Assembly (NCBI GenBank): GCA_037440765.1
Contig: JBBITL010000034.1
Location: 1-45,568, forward strand
Direction of reading: 5' to 3'
Source of the DNA: DTKY01 sp037440765
Lineage (GTDB): Bacteria > Acidobacteriota > Terriglobia > Bryobacterales > Bryobacteraceae
DNA length: 45,568 nt
Shown in pieces: positions 20,270 to 30,200 of this stretch; the first letter of the stretch is position 1; the number at the start of each line of letters is the position of its first letter. The notes beneath the pieces are model-generated. The model was not told the origin of the DNA and did no database searches. It worked only from the letters and a program-made list of their open reading frames with translations. The translations under genes and the position numbers were made by a program.

Positions 20270-23200
20270 ATGCGGCGGGTGGAGGCCTTGTTGGTCTGTG
20301 TTCTGCATGTGGCGGCCGCCTTCGGGCAGGGTGGCCAGGGCACGCTGGCCGGCACGGTGAGCGATCCGGCCAGAGGACCGGTTGTCAGGGCGCGCCTGGT
20401 GCTCAGCGAAGCCGGAGGGGGGGGCAGCCACCGCGCCAGTTCCACCTCGACCGGGGCTTTCGCCTTCGCCTCACTGGAGGCCGGCTCCTATGAGCTGACC
20501 GTAACAGCGCCCGGCTATGCCAGGTTCGTCCAGGGCGGACTCCGGATCGGGGCCGGGGAGACGGTCCGGCTGGACGTGCTGCTTCAGTCGGGCCTGATGG
20601 GGGAGACCATGGCTTCGAGCCTGGAGGAGCCGCTGCTTGCCACCGAGGGAGCCGAAATCAGCACCGTGGTGCCGTCAGACTGGGTGGACGCGCTGCCGCT
20701 CCCGCGCCCCCACGTGAGGAACCCGCTGGACTTTGTGACCTTCGCGCCCGGCATAACCGGCGTCGCGGGCGCGGCGGGCGATTCTTCCCTGCGGACCAAC
20801 GGCTCCCCTTCGACCACTTACCGGGTCCTGCTGGACGGCCAGGACATCACCAACTCCTCCGATCCGTCCCTTACGCTGGAGCAGCATCCGCCGGTGGCCG
20901 CCCTGGCCGAATTCAAGCTGCAAACCGGCAGCCTGGCCGCCGAATCGGGGCAGGGCGCGGGCGGGTTCGTGCGCCTCAGGACGAAGTCCGGCAGTTACCT
21001 GACTCGTGGAGCGGTCTCCGCCTACCTGCGCAACGAGGCCCTCAACGCGGGCCTGCCGTTCTCTGACGATGGCGCCGGCCGCCACGTGAAGCCGCGCCAC
21101 CGCGACTACAACTACTCGGCCAGCCTGTCCGGCCCGGTCCTTATCCCAGGGCTCTACGACGGGCGCGACGGTACGTATTTTCACCTGAGCTTCGAACACG
21201 CGCTCACCCGCGGCTCCAGCTCAGGCGCCTATACCACCGTCCCGGCCGCCGGCTACCGCCAGGGCGACTTCAGCGCGGCTCTTGCGACCGGCAGTGTGGG
21301 GAGGGACATTCTCGGGCGGGACATCCTGGGTAACACGGTCTACGACCCGTTCAGCAGCCGCAGCGTGGCCGGACGGACAGTCCGCGATCCGTTCCCGCAG
21401 AACCGCATCGAGCTGAGCCGCCTTGACCCGGTGGCGCTCAAGCTCCAGGAGTTTATCCCGAAGCCCGACGCGAGCCGGCTGACAGCGTCCGGCTCGCCAA
21501 TGCTGGTCAACAACCTCGAGATCCGCTACCCCCGCCGGCAGAACCGCGAGATTCCCAGTCTCAAAATCGACCACCACCTGGGCGCCGAGGGGAGGTTTTC
21601 CGCCTATGGGGCACTGTACCGGCTGAACGGGAGGACGCGCCAGGACGGCCTGCCCGCGCCGGTCACGGGTGAGGCGGAGCGGGACCTGTGGGCATGGACC
21701 CTGACCGTCACCGGCGACTACTCGGTGATGCCCTCGCTGGTCGCGCACCTTGGTCTGGGCTGGGTGCGCTGGGAGAACGAGGAGTTGCCGGTCGCTGGGG
21801 TGCTGCACTACCCGGCGAGCGACCCGGTGCGGGGCGTCGGGCTGGCGGGCGGCCTGACGGCGGGCATGCCGGCCTTGTCCGTGGGCATGGGGGCTGCCAA
21901 TCGCGGAGGGCTGGCAGGCGCGCTGGGTGCGCGGCACGGAACCCGGCAATTCAGCGACAAGGGGACCGCCACCCTCAGCCTGACCTACTCGAGCGACGGC
22001 CACCTGTACAAGCTTGGCGCTGAGTCCTATCAGGACGTTTGGGCCGTGCACGACGTGCTGGCTCCGCTGGGCAGCTGGAACTTCGGGGCCGCCCAGACCG
22101 CCCTCCCCTACCTGGAGACAGCTTCTGTGGGAGGATCGGGCGTCGGTTTCCCCTATGCCAGCTTCCTGCTCGGCCGCGCCTCCAGCGCACAGGTGGGCAA
22201 CGTCAAGGACCCGCGCTTCATGCGGCGGGCGCTTGCCTTTTACTGGCAGGATATCTGGAAGGTTACTCCCCGGCTAACCATTGACTATGGCGGCCGGTGG
22301 AGCTCGCAGCAGCCGCCGCAGGAGACCCGCTCGCGCATCTCCATGTTCGGCCCCACGGTCGCCAACCCTTCGGCCGGCGGCCGGGCCGGCGGCATGGTCT
22401 ACGAGGGGCTGGGCGAGGGGCGCTGCAACTGCAGCTTCGCCGGCCCTTACCTTTATGCCTTCGGGCCGAGGCTGGGGGTGGCCTGGCAGATCACTCCCCG
22501 GGTCGTGATACGGGCCGGCGGGGGCGTCTCCTACGGCACGGCCAACTACTTCAACAACGTCGCTGGAGGGATCGGGCTCGGCTGGAACACGGCTGACTTC
22601 ACCAGCACCTCCTTCGGAGACCCGGCCGCGATCCTCCGCAACGGGCTGTCCTATAACGCCGCCCGTCTTTACGAAGTGAATCCGGACCCCGGGCTGCGGC
22701 CGTCGCCCGGCGCAATCAACTCTCCGCCTTTCTACCTGGACCACAACGGAGGGAGGCCTCTGCGGATCGTCCAGTTCAACGTCAGCCTGCAACGGGAGAT
22801 CCTCCGCGACCTGGTGGTTGAATCAGCCTACGTCGGCAACCGCAGCGTGTGGAACCAGGCCAACTCGCTGCTGGACTGGAACGCGCTCACGCCGGAGAGA
22901 ATCGCCTCCTTCGGCCTGGACATCGCGCGCGCCGCCGACAGGGAACTGCTCATCTCGCGGCTGAATTCACCCCTGGCGGCCTCCCGCGGCTTCAGCACTC
23001 CGCCCTACACGGGTTTCCCCGCCAGCCTGACCGTGGCCCAGGCTCTCCGCCCCTATCCCCAGTTCGGCGACATCCCGGTTCGCTGGGCGCCGCTTGGCAA
23101 CACCTGGTACGACTCGTTCCAGGCCCGGCTCACCCGGCGCTTCAGCGGCGACCTCGGCTGGATGACTGCCTTCACCTGGCAGAAGGAACAGACGCTGGGC

Positions 23201-23839
23201 GTTTCCGATCTGAGCGGCTCCTTCGACGCCATCAACGACGTCTTCAACCGGGCGAAGCAGAAGACTCTGTTCCCCCAATCCAGGCCGTTGGTGTTTGTGG
23301 CCGCCTTCAGCTACCGGTCGCCCGCGGCCGGTCCCTACCGCTGGACCCGCGCGCTCACCGGAGGCTGGACTGTCGCCGGATTCCTGCGCTACCAGAGCGG
23401 AGCCCTGATACGGATTCCCGCGGCGGCGAACAACCTGGATCAGTTGCTGTTCCGCGGCACCTACGCCAACCGCGTCGAAGGGCAGCCGCTGTTCCTCGCC
23501 GATATGAACGGTCCCATAGATCCCAGCCGGCAACCGGTTCTCAACCGGGCCGCCTGGTCCGATCCCGAGCCCGGCCAGTGGGGCATGTCGTCCGTGTATT
23601 TCAACGACTACCGGGGCCGGCGCTCGCCGGAGGAGAGCCTCGGCCTCGGCAGAGTCTTCAATTTCCGGGAGGGAACCAGCCTGGAACTCAGGGCGGAATT
23701 CCATAACGTCCTCAACAGGCTGGTGCTGCCGGCGCCGGCGTCCGGCCACGCCCTGGCGCCTGAGTTCGGCCTCATCGACACCACCGCCGGCGTGGGCGGC
23801 TCACGCCAGGGCCAGCTGGCGGCCCTCTTCCGGTTCTGA
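20270..23839 (+). CDS. Large TonB-dependent receptor-like outer membrane protein, acidobacterial type
   Basis: The 1189-residue protein has a signal peptide (about 1-19) and a carboxypeptidase-regulatory-like beta domain (about 24-105, GTLAGTVSDPARGPVVRARLVLSEAG). A plug-like region (about 115-235) and a very long beta-barrel ending in LAALFRF follow. DPFPQNRIELSRLDPVALKLQEFIP is a stretch typical of the OmpA-related TonB-receptor expansion of Acidobacteriota. Those proteins are thought to import large or complex substrates; the ligand cannot be read from sequence. The ATG has only a weak GAAGA site next to it, so a leaderless start is possible. It is divergent from the DUF1080 gene (99 bases) and converges with the bacterioferritin gene (7 bases). 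Confidence 0.93.
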   Translation: MRRVEALLVCVLHVAAAFGQGGQGTLAGTVSDPARGPVVRARLVLSEAGGGGSHRASSTSTGAFAFASLEAGSYELTVTAPGYARFVQGGLRIGAGETVRLDVLLQSGLMGETMASSLEEPLLATEGAEISTVVPSDWVDALPLPRPHVRNPLDFVTFAPGITGVAGAAGDSSLRTNGSPSTTYRVLLDGQDITNSSDPSLTLEQHPPVAALAEFKLQTGSLAAESGQGAGGFVRLRTKSGSYLTRGAVSAYLRNEALNAGLPFSDDGAGRHVKPRHRDYNYSASLSGPVLIPGLYDGRDGTYFHLSFEHALTRGSSSGAYTTVPAAGYRQGDFSAALATGSVGRDILGRDILGNTVYDPFSSRSVAGRTVRDPFPQNRIELSRLDPVALKLQEFIPKPDASRLTASGSPMLVNNLEIRYPRRQNREIPSLKIDHHLGAEGRFSAYGALYRLNGRTRQDGLPAPVTGEAERDLWAWTLTVTGDYSVMPSLVAHLGLGWVRWENEELPVAGVLHYPASDPVRGVGLAGGLTAGMPALSVGMGAANRGGLAGALGARHGTRQFSDKGTATLSLTYSSDGHLYKLGAESYQDVWAVHDVLAPLGSWNFGAAQTALPYLETASVGGSGVGFPYASFLLGRASSAQVGNVKDPRFMRRALAFYWQDIWKVTPRLTIDYGGRWSSQQPPQETRSRISMFGPTVANPSAGGRAGGMVYEGLGEGRCNCSFAGPYLYAFGPRLGVAWQITPRVVIRAGGGVSYGTANYFNNVAGGIGLGWNTADFTSTSFGDPAAILRNGLSYNAARLYEVNPDPGLRPSPGAINSPPFYLDHNGGRPLRIVQFNVSLQREILRDLVVESAYVGNRSVWNQANSLLDWNALTPERIASFGLDIARAADRELLISRLNSPLAASRGFSTPPYTGFPASLTVAQALRPYPQFGDIPVRWAPLGNTWYDSFQARLTRRFSGDLGWMTAFTWQKEQTLGVSDLSGSFDAINDVFNRAKQKTLFPQSRPLVFVAAFSYRSPAAGPYRWTRALTGGWTVAGFLRYQSGALIRIPAAANNLDQLLFRGTYANRVEGQPLFLADMNGPIDPSRQPVLNRAAWSDPEPGQWGMSSVYFNDYRGRRSPEESLGLGRVFNFREGTSLELRAEFHNVLNRLVLPAPASGHALAPEFGLIDTTAGVGGSRQGQLAALFRF

Positions 23840-23846
23840 TCCGGGC

Positions 23847-24347
23847 CTAATCAGCGGCGCCTCCGGCGCCGGCCTCGGGCGAGCGGCCGAACGATTGCAG
23901 GGCCAGGTAGCTCGGACCGAACCGCTGGACGTTGTCGTGCTGCTTCTCGTACTGGTCGAAGTGGCCCTCTTCGTCCGCGACCAGCCGCTCGAAGATCTGC
24001 TTGGAGGCCGAGTCCGCGTTGGCCGCGCACTCCAGCGCCGCCTGGTTGTATGACTCAACGCCCTCCGCCTCCATGGCCATGCCCTTCACCAGGATGGCTT
24101 CCGGGTCCGTGATCTTCTGGACAGCAGCGGCGGGAACCATCTCCACGTCGCCCTTGAGGAACAGGATGCGCTCGGCCAGCGCCTCTACGTGTCCCATCTC
24201 CTGAATCGCAACCCGCTTGAAAAGCTGCGCCAGCGGCCCGAAGCCCTGGTCGTCAAGATGAAAGTGCCAGTACATGTACTGGTGCACGGCCTGCAACTCG
24301 TCCGCCACCGCTCTGTTCAGAAGGGAAATGCTCTTTGCTCTATCCAT
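23847..24347 (-). CDS. bfr: Bacterioferritin
   Basis: This 166-residue four-helix protein has every ferroxidase ligand in register with bacterioferritin: Glu17, Glu50, His53, Glu93, Glu126 and His129, each one position earlier than in the standard numbering. Met51 sits at the position of the haem-ligating methionine at the dimer interface, so haem binding is plausible. Bacterioferritin forms 24-mer cages that oxidise and store iron in the cytoplasm. The C-terminus has an extra Ala/Gly-rich tail. The ATG follows a GGAGG site. It is divergent from the receptor-CobN operon, which would fit an iron or haem theme for that operon. Confidence 0.95.
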   Translation of the reverse strand: MDRAKSISLLNRAVADELQAVHQYMYWHFHLDDQGFGPLAQLFKRVAIQEMGHVEALAERILFLKGDVEMVPAAAVQKITDPEAILVKGMAMEAEGVESYNQAALECAANADSASKQIFERLVADEEGHFDQYEKQHDNVQRFGPSYLALQSFGRSPEAGAGGAAD

Positions 24348-24364
24348 GCCTGTGCCTCCGTTCC

Positions 24365-24370
24365 ATTATC
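24365..24370 (-). promoter_or_regulatory. Putative -10 element of bfr
   Basis: On the minus strand this reads GATAAT preceded by T, 17 bases before the bfr ATG, with the GGAGG site between them. The leader would be very short, and the -35 is not recognisable. Confidence 0.3.
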
Positions 24371-24451
24371 ACCGAACAGCGGCGGCAATGCGCAGCACGG
24401 CCACGGCACGCTGCCGTTCGCTGGATTTTGGACCCGCCGGACTTTTTCCAG

Positions 24452-24480
24452 TTGACAATCAGTTGCAACTAGGGTTTACT
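24452..24480 (+). promoter_or_regulatory. Putative promoter and palindromic operator of the receptor-CobN operon
   Basis: TTGACA at 24452-24457 matches the -35 consensus exactly. TTTACT at 24475-24480, after 17 bases, is a fair -10. The spacer contains the perfect palindrome AGTTGCAACT (24461-24470), placed where a repressor would block RNA polymerase. The AT-rich TTGACAATCAGTTGCAACT loosely resembles proteobacterial Fur boxes, but the match is by eye only. The leader would be about 245 bases long. Confidence 0.45.
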
Positions 24481-24605
24481 TTAAAGTGCGGGGCCGGGCT
24501 GCGGCGGTCCCGGATGCGCATGGTTGGCTCGGCGCCGCTCCCCGGCGGGGGCGGGAACCCGCAGCGGAGCAATGGAACTAGATCAAAGGACCTGCTGAAA
24601 GACGG

Positions 24606-24651
24606 CGGGAACGGCCGGCTGGATCTTGGAAGGATGAGCCGGCCATTCCCG
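24606..24651 (+). promoter_or_regulatory. Strong stem-loop in the leader of the receptor-CobN operon
   Basis: Arms 24606-24620 (CGGGAACGGCCGGCT) and 24637-24651 pair over 15 positions with a single C-A mismatch, around a 16-base purine-rich loop containing GGAAGGATG. No T tract follows, so it is not a simple terminator. It lies 80 bases before the receptor ATG and may be part of a regulatory RNA or a transcript stabiliser. Confidence 0.6.
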
Positions 24652-24731
24652 GATCGACAGCCTCGAGGACTGGCGACCCCTTCATGTTAGCGGATCTCCG
24701 GCTTGAGGCGACCCAGGCCTGAGGAGACCGC

Positions 24732-27257
24732 ATGAAGATTCGAACTCATCTGAGCACGCTCCTGCCTGCTTTGCTTCTTGTGATGCAGGCGGCGGCGGGC
24801 ACGATTCAAGGAAACGTTTCCGACGCCACCGGCGCCAGGGTGCCTGAAGTGGCCCTGCGGCTGATCGAGGCCGCCTCCAACCGGGAGCGCCGTGCGGCCA
24901 CGACAGCCGAGGGCAGCTTCCGGTTCGACGGCCTGCCCCCTGGTCAGTACCGGCTTAGTGCCGAGAAAGCCGGCTTCAACGTACTGGTTCGCTCGCTCGA
25001 ACTCCCGGCGGAGGCGGGGAACCCGGTTCATCTCATCCTGGAAGTAGGCGCCATCCGGGACTCGATTACGGTGTCCGCGCAGCGGAACACGCGAGACGAG
25101 GCGTTGACCCCCGAGGCAGTCGCGGTCACGGGCGCCGAACGTCTTGATGCGCGCATGCCCGTGACGGCGGTGGACGTGTTGCGGGACATGCCCGGCGCCT
25201 ACACGCAGTCGCAGGGGTACTTCACGCGTCCGAACATTCGCGGCTTCGAGGGCAACCGCGTGCTGGTGCTGGTGGACGGCGAGCGGCTCAACAACAGCCG
25301 GACTCCCACCAGCCACGTGGGCACCGGGATGGAGACGGGCGTCGTGGACCCCAGCATGGTGGAGTCCGTGGAACTGATCCGCGGCTCGGGCTCGGTGCTC
25401 TATGGCACTGACGCCGTGGGAGGGACCATAAACTTCATCACCGCCGGCCTGGCCCCGTCGCCGGACCGGTGGCGGGTGGGCGTGGACCTGAACCCCCTGC
25501 TCATGAGCAACGGTCCGGGAGGCCGCTACTCCGGCGCGGTTTCGCTCTTGGGGCCCAGGTTCACGGCCAGAATTCACCAGGCGTTTGAGAACTTCAGCGA
25601 CTACAAAGCCGGCGCGCCAGTCGAGACGGGATACCTCAACTCCGGCCGCGGCTACGACCCTTCCACGCGCCTGCTGACACGCTCCGGGTACCGCACCGAG
25701 GCCACCAGGGCGGAGGCGCGCTGGCACCAGGGTGACCGCTGGACGGCCCGGGCCGGCTACGAGAGGCGCTACGCCGGCAACCTCGCCCAGCCGCTCCAGA
25801 CCTCCTCGCTGCTGGTCTTCAGCGAACGCGAGAAGTACCGCGGCGGCGTCACCGTTTACGGACGGGGCGGGGTGTTGCGGCAGGTGCAGGTGAGCGGTTT
25901 CTGGCAGGCGCTGAGACGCCGTGACCACACCCTGGCCCAATCCGCCCGGACGTTTCAGGTGACCGACAGCCTGCGGACCCCCAGGACCACCGGCGTCGAC
26001 GTGCAGGTGAACCTGGCGCCCGGCCCGCGGCACGTGCTCACCACCGGCGCCAGCTATCACCGGGATCACAGCGAGGACCGCCGGTTTGTGGTGAGAGGCG
26101 CGACCCCGGCGGTAGGCGGAGGGCTCACAGCGGCTGAGGCCCGCGCCATTCAGGAGCGGCTGAAGAACGGGGACGAGGCCCTCGCCGACTACTACCGCAG
26201 CAGGAACCCGGACGTCCAGACGCCCAACGCCACGTTTCAGAACGCCGCGCTCTTCCTCCAGGAGGAGTGGTTCGCGGGCCGGCATCTCCGCGTCACCGCC
26301 GGAGTCAGGCTGGACCACTACCGCAGCCGCGCGTTCAACACCCCGGGCTACGACCTGTTTGACTACTTCCCCGAATTGCCGCCGGAGTTCGGCATAGAGG
26401 GCATGCAGTCGCTCCGCTACGTGAACACCGCGCTAACCGGCTCGCTGGGACTCCTTTTCACGCCCCGCCAGGGATACAGCTTCTACGCCCGCCTGGGCCG
26501 CAGCTACCGCGAGCCGAACCTTCACGACCGCTTCACGGCCGGAACCGGCCACGCTCTCAGCTCCGCTTCCACCAGCATCACGGTGCCAAACCCGGCCCTC
26601 GCGCCGGAGACCGGCTGGAACGCGGACGTGGGCCTCAAGCTCCGCCTCAGCCGCGCGCTCGTCAACATCGGCTACTTCAACGGCAGCTTCCGGGACTTCA
26701 TCACCAGCTCGGGCAGGGCGATCCCCGGAGTGCCGAAGGTGGAGGGTCCCTACGGTCCTCTCACGGTTCTGCAACGCTCCAACATAGACCGCCTTCGCTT
26801 CCAGGGGGTGGAGGCGGAACTGGAGGCGCCTTTCCGCCTCGGTCCCGGACACTTCACGCCGTTCGCCAATGCCAGCACCAACCGCGGCGATAACCTCGCT
26901 GCCGGCACTCCCGTCGACCCGCTGCACTTCCCCGCGGTGCCCTTCAAGAGTGTTATGGGGGCGCGCTGGGCATCGGTCTCCGGCCGCTACTGGTGGGAGT
27001 ATCGCGCGCGCGCGGTCGCAACGCAGGACCGGCTGCCGGCGGGCAGCAGTTACTGGTCTGCGGGCAAGGCCCGGCTCGGCTACACCACGCACGACCTGAG
27101 AGTGGGTTATCAGGTCCCGCTGGAACGCGCCACGCTTACCGTCAACGCCGGAGTGGAGAACTCCGGCAATCGCTTCTACCAGGAACTGTTCAGCATCTTC
27201 GACGTCCCGGCCCGGGGGCGCGCCTACATCGCCGGCCTCCGGTTCCGGTTTTTCTAG
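24732..27257 (+). CDS. TonB-dependent receptor, haem/siderophore-like motifs
   Basis: The 841-residue protein has a signal peptide (1-22), a carboxypeptidase-regulatory-like domain (about 23-105) and a plug (about 115-240) with the MVESVELIRGSGSVLYGTDA motif. The barrel ends in GLRFRFF. In the barrel, YREP (592-595) with His598, followed by NPAL (620-623), resembles the FRAP/NPNL motif pair with intervening histidine of haem receptors such as HmuR. The same motifs also occur in siderophore receptors. A GAGGAG site lies five bases before the ATG. The gene opens a tight operon with an exported CobN-family protein. Ligand by context: a metal-tetrapyrrole such as haem, or a metal chelate; not proven. 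Confidence 0.92.
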   Translation: MKIRTHLSTLLPALLLVMQAAAGTIQGNVSDATGARVPEVALRLIEAASNRERRAATTAEGSFRFDGLPPGQYRLSAEKAGFNVLVRSLELPAEAGNPVHLILEVGAIRDSITVSAQRNTRDEALTPEAVAVTGAERLDARMPVTAVDVLRDMPGAYTQSQGYFTRPNIRGFEGNRVLVLVDGERLNNSRTPTSHVGTGMETGVVDPSMVESVELIRGSGSVLYGTDAVGGTINFITAGLAPSPDRWRVGVDLNPLLMSNGPGGRYSGAVSLLGPRFTARIHQAFENFSDYKAGAPVETGYLNSGRGYDPSTRLLTRSGYRTEATRAEARWHQGDRWTARAGYERRYAGNLAQPLQTSSLLVFSEREKYRGGVTVYGRGGVLRQVQVSGFWQALRRRDHTLAQSARTFQVTDSLRTPRTTGVDVQVNLAPGPRHVLTTGASYHRDHSEDRRFVVRGATPAVGGGLTAAEARAIQERLKNGDEALADYYRSRNPDVQTPNATFQNAALFLQEEWFAGRHLRVTAGVRLDHYRSRAFNTPGYDLFDYFPELPPEFGIEGMQSLRYVNTALTGSLGLLFTPRQGYSFYARLGRSYREPNLHDRFTAGTGHALSSASTSITVPNPALAPETGWNADVGLKLRLSRALVNIGYFNGSFRDFITSSGRAIPGVPKVEGPYGPLTVLQRSNIDRLRFQGVEAELEAPFRLGPGHFTPFANASTNRGDNLAAGTPVDPLHFPAVPFKSVMGARWASVSGRYWWEYRARAVATQDRLPAGSSYWSAGKARLGYTTHDLRVGYQVPLERATLTVNAGVENSGNRFYQELFSIFDVPARGRAYIAGLRFRFF

Positions 27258-27269
27258 GGAGCCCGCATC

Positions 27270-30200
27270 ATGCTGCGACTGATTCTGCTGCTGGCCGCAA
27301 TACCGGCGGCTTGGGCTGCGTCACCGGTCCAGGTCGCCGTTATTACCCGCTACCCCCAGGCCTTCCAGGATGCCATGCGGACCTTCGAGGCCAGGCACGG
27401 CAAGGGGTTGGTGGATCTCCGTCTGCTCGACGGAGAACTGCGGTGCGATGAACTGGCCGGCGCCCGCGCCGTCTACGTGCATGACAACACCTGGACCCCC
27501 CGGATGAGGCAGTGCGCCGGCGCCGCCCAGGCGATGGAGCGGCGGGGAACCGTGTTCGCCGCCGCGATGGGGTCCGTCGTCACCACCCATTGGCAGGTGA
27601 AATCCGCCGCTTCGCTCGAGGCCGGCGCGGAATACGTGAGTGCAGGGGGGGCGGAGAACCTGGCCGGCTTCATAGCCCTGCTCTACAGGGCGGCGGGAGG
27701 AGACGCTGCCCTGTCCATCGCGCCGGTGCGCGAGCTGGCCGAAACCGGCATCTACCATCCACGGGCCCCCGGCGTGTTCGCCTCGCTCCCTGACTTCCTC
27801 GCCTGGTACCGCTCGGCCGGCCTGGTTCCCCCCGGCTCGCCGCTGGTGGGGATCACCTTCTTCCGCGCGAACTACGCCTACGGCGACGTGGCCCATATCG
27901 ACGCCCTTACGGCCGCGCTGGAGCGCCGCGGCATCGGCGCGGTGGCCGTATTCGCCTGGCCGCTGCGAAACGCCGAGCCCCTGCTGTTCGTTGAGGGGAA
28001 GCCCGCTGTGCGGCTGCTGCTCTGCCTGAGCCTGCCGATGGGCAACGCCGACGACGCCGCCTTCCTGCAACAGCATGGCCTGCGGGCCATCAACCTGGCC
28101 ACGACCACCGAGTCGTTCGCCGCCTGGAGCGGATCAAACGCCGGCCTGCCGTCCCACAGGCTTGGCACGCAGATCATTAGTCCGGAGCGCGCCGGCGCCA
28201 CCGAGCCTCTGCTGATCGCCACAACGGAAACCCCGGGCGGAGGCGGAGCCGCCAGGCTGGTTCCTGTTCCTGAACGGGTGGAGGCGGCCGCGGCCCGCGC
28301 CGCCCGCTGGGTTGCGCTCGGCGCGAAACCGAATCACGAGAAGCGCCTGGCCGTCATCTACTACAACAACCCTCCCGGCAAAGCCACGCTCGGAGCCAGC
28401 TACCTGAATCTCATTCCGAGCCTGGTCAACATGCTGGAGCGGCTGCGCGAGGAAGGCTACCTGGTTGACACCCGGACCCCGGATGAAGAGCAACTGAAGA
28501 GCATGCTGATGCTCGCCGGCCGCAACGTAGGCGACTACGCGCCCGGCGAACTGGACGCCCTGCTGCGCGAGGGCCACGCCGCGCTTCTGCCCCTTCAGCG
28601 CTACCTGGAGTGGTACCGTGAACTGCCCGGCGAATTCCGCGCGCTCACCGAGAAGACCTGGGGCAGGCCCGAGGATTCCAGGCTCATGACTGTCCGCGCC
28701 GAGGGGCAGGTTTTCTTCGTGATCCCCGGCATCCGGCTGGGCAACATTTTTCTCGGCCCCCAGCCCCTGCGCGGCGATCCGATGGAAGAAGCGGACCGCC
28801 AGCATGATCCAAACCACCCTGTCCCACATTCCTACATCGCCGCATACCTCTGGCGCCGCCACCACTTCCGCGCCGACGCCCTGGTTCACATGGGACGGCA
28901 CGGAACGGTGGAGTGGCTGCCGGGAAAGGCGGTGGCGCAGGCGGGTTCGGACAGCGGGGAGGTTCTGATAGGCGACCTGCCCAATCTCTACTTCTACGTG
29001 GTGGACGGCGGCGGGGAGTTTCTGCAAGCCAAGCGGCGGAGCGGGGCCGTGATGATCAGCCATCTGACGCCGCTGCTGGTCTCCGCCGGGCTTCCTCCGG
29101 AGCATCGCAAACTGCACGACGCCATCGAAAACCGGGCCCGCTCGCTCGACGTAAACGAGACGCTGCGGATGGAGTACGAGGCGGAGATCATTGCCGAGGC
29201 TCGCCGCCTGAAGCTGGACCGGCAGCTTGGCTTCTCCATCGACGAGGAAGACGCGGAGAAGGTTGTCGGCCGGGTCGAGGCTTTCATCCACGATGTCGCC
29301 TCCCAAGCCATCCCGACGGGCATGCATACCATCGGCGCGCCCCCCGATCGCGATGTGCTGCGCCAGGCTCTGGCCAAGTTCATCGAATCGGCCTTTGCCG
29401 GAGAGGAGGCCAGGCGCGCGCAGCCCTGGGCCGGGCGCTGGGCCGCCGCCCTGCTGGAGGGAAGGACGCCGGAGGGTCCGCCCGGGTTGCTGGACAAGGT
29501 TCGGACGGAGGCTGAGAAATGGCTGGCCGCGATTGAGGAATCGCCCTCACGGGAGCTGGCGGGTCTGATGCGGGCGCTCGAGGGCGGCTATGTCCCCACG
29601 GGGGTCTCCGGCGATCCCCTGCGCTCCCCGGCGGCGGTGCCCACAGGGCGCAACCTGCATGATCTGGACCCGCGCGCATTCCCCACCAGAGCGGCCTGGG
29701 AGGTGGGCCGGCGCATGGCTGGCGAACTTCTCGGCCAATGGGCGGAGAAGCACGGAGAGTTCCCGGAGAAGCTCTCCTTCGTCCTGTGGTACGGCGAGAG
29801 CACAAGGCACCAGGGCATCGCCGAAGCTCAGGCCCTCTCGCTGCTCGGCGTGGAACCGGTCTGGAACGGGCGGGGCCACGTGGTCGACGTAACCTTGGTG
29901 CCGGCCGCCGAACTGGGGCGCCCGCGCGTGGACGTCGTGCTCACCATGTCGGGGCTGTATCGCGACAGCATGCAGGAGAAGGTGCAGCTTCTCGACAAGG
30001 CGGTCCGGCTGGCCGCCGCCGCTCCGGACGACAACCCGGTCCGCAGGAACACACAGCGGGTGGAGCAGCGGCTGCTCTCTCGGGGCGTCGACCGGGACAC
30101 CGCGCGCGCGGCCGCGGCGGCGCGCGTCTTCGGACCGGCGCCGGGGGCTTTCGGCGCCGGGCTCTCCGGGATGATGGAATCCTCCGGCGACCAGGGAGAC

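Larger units (their letters stand above)
24348..24731. other. 384-base intergenic region upstream of the receptor-CobN operon
   Basis: The left part holds the bfr ribosome binding site and probable -10. The middle (about 24438-24486) is an AT-rich island with a promoter-like TTGACA and a perfect 10-base palindrome. The right part (about 24490-24731) is GC-rich with several hairpins, including a 15-base-arm stem-loop. I see no convincing gene; a 58-codon open frame at 24514-24690 lacks a ribosome binding site. I could not match a cobalamin riboswitch: the CCACTG-type box is missing. Confidence 0.6.

Noticed and set aside
24514..24690. A 58-codon open frame in the leader of the receptor-CobN operon
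   Set aside because: No ribosome binding site before its ATG, composition set by GC-rich hairpins, and it runs through the strong stem-loop.
24348..24731. Cobalamin riboswitch before the receptor and CobN-like genes
   Set aside because: I looked for the CCACTG-type B12 box and the conserved core and did not find them; only a weak likeness near the 3' end.
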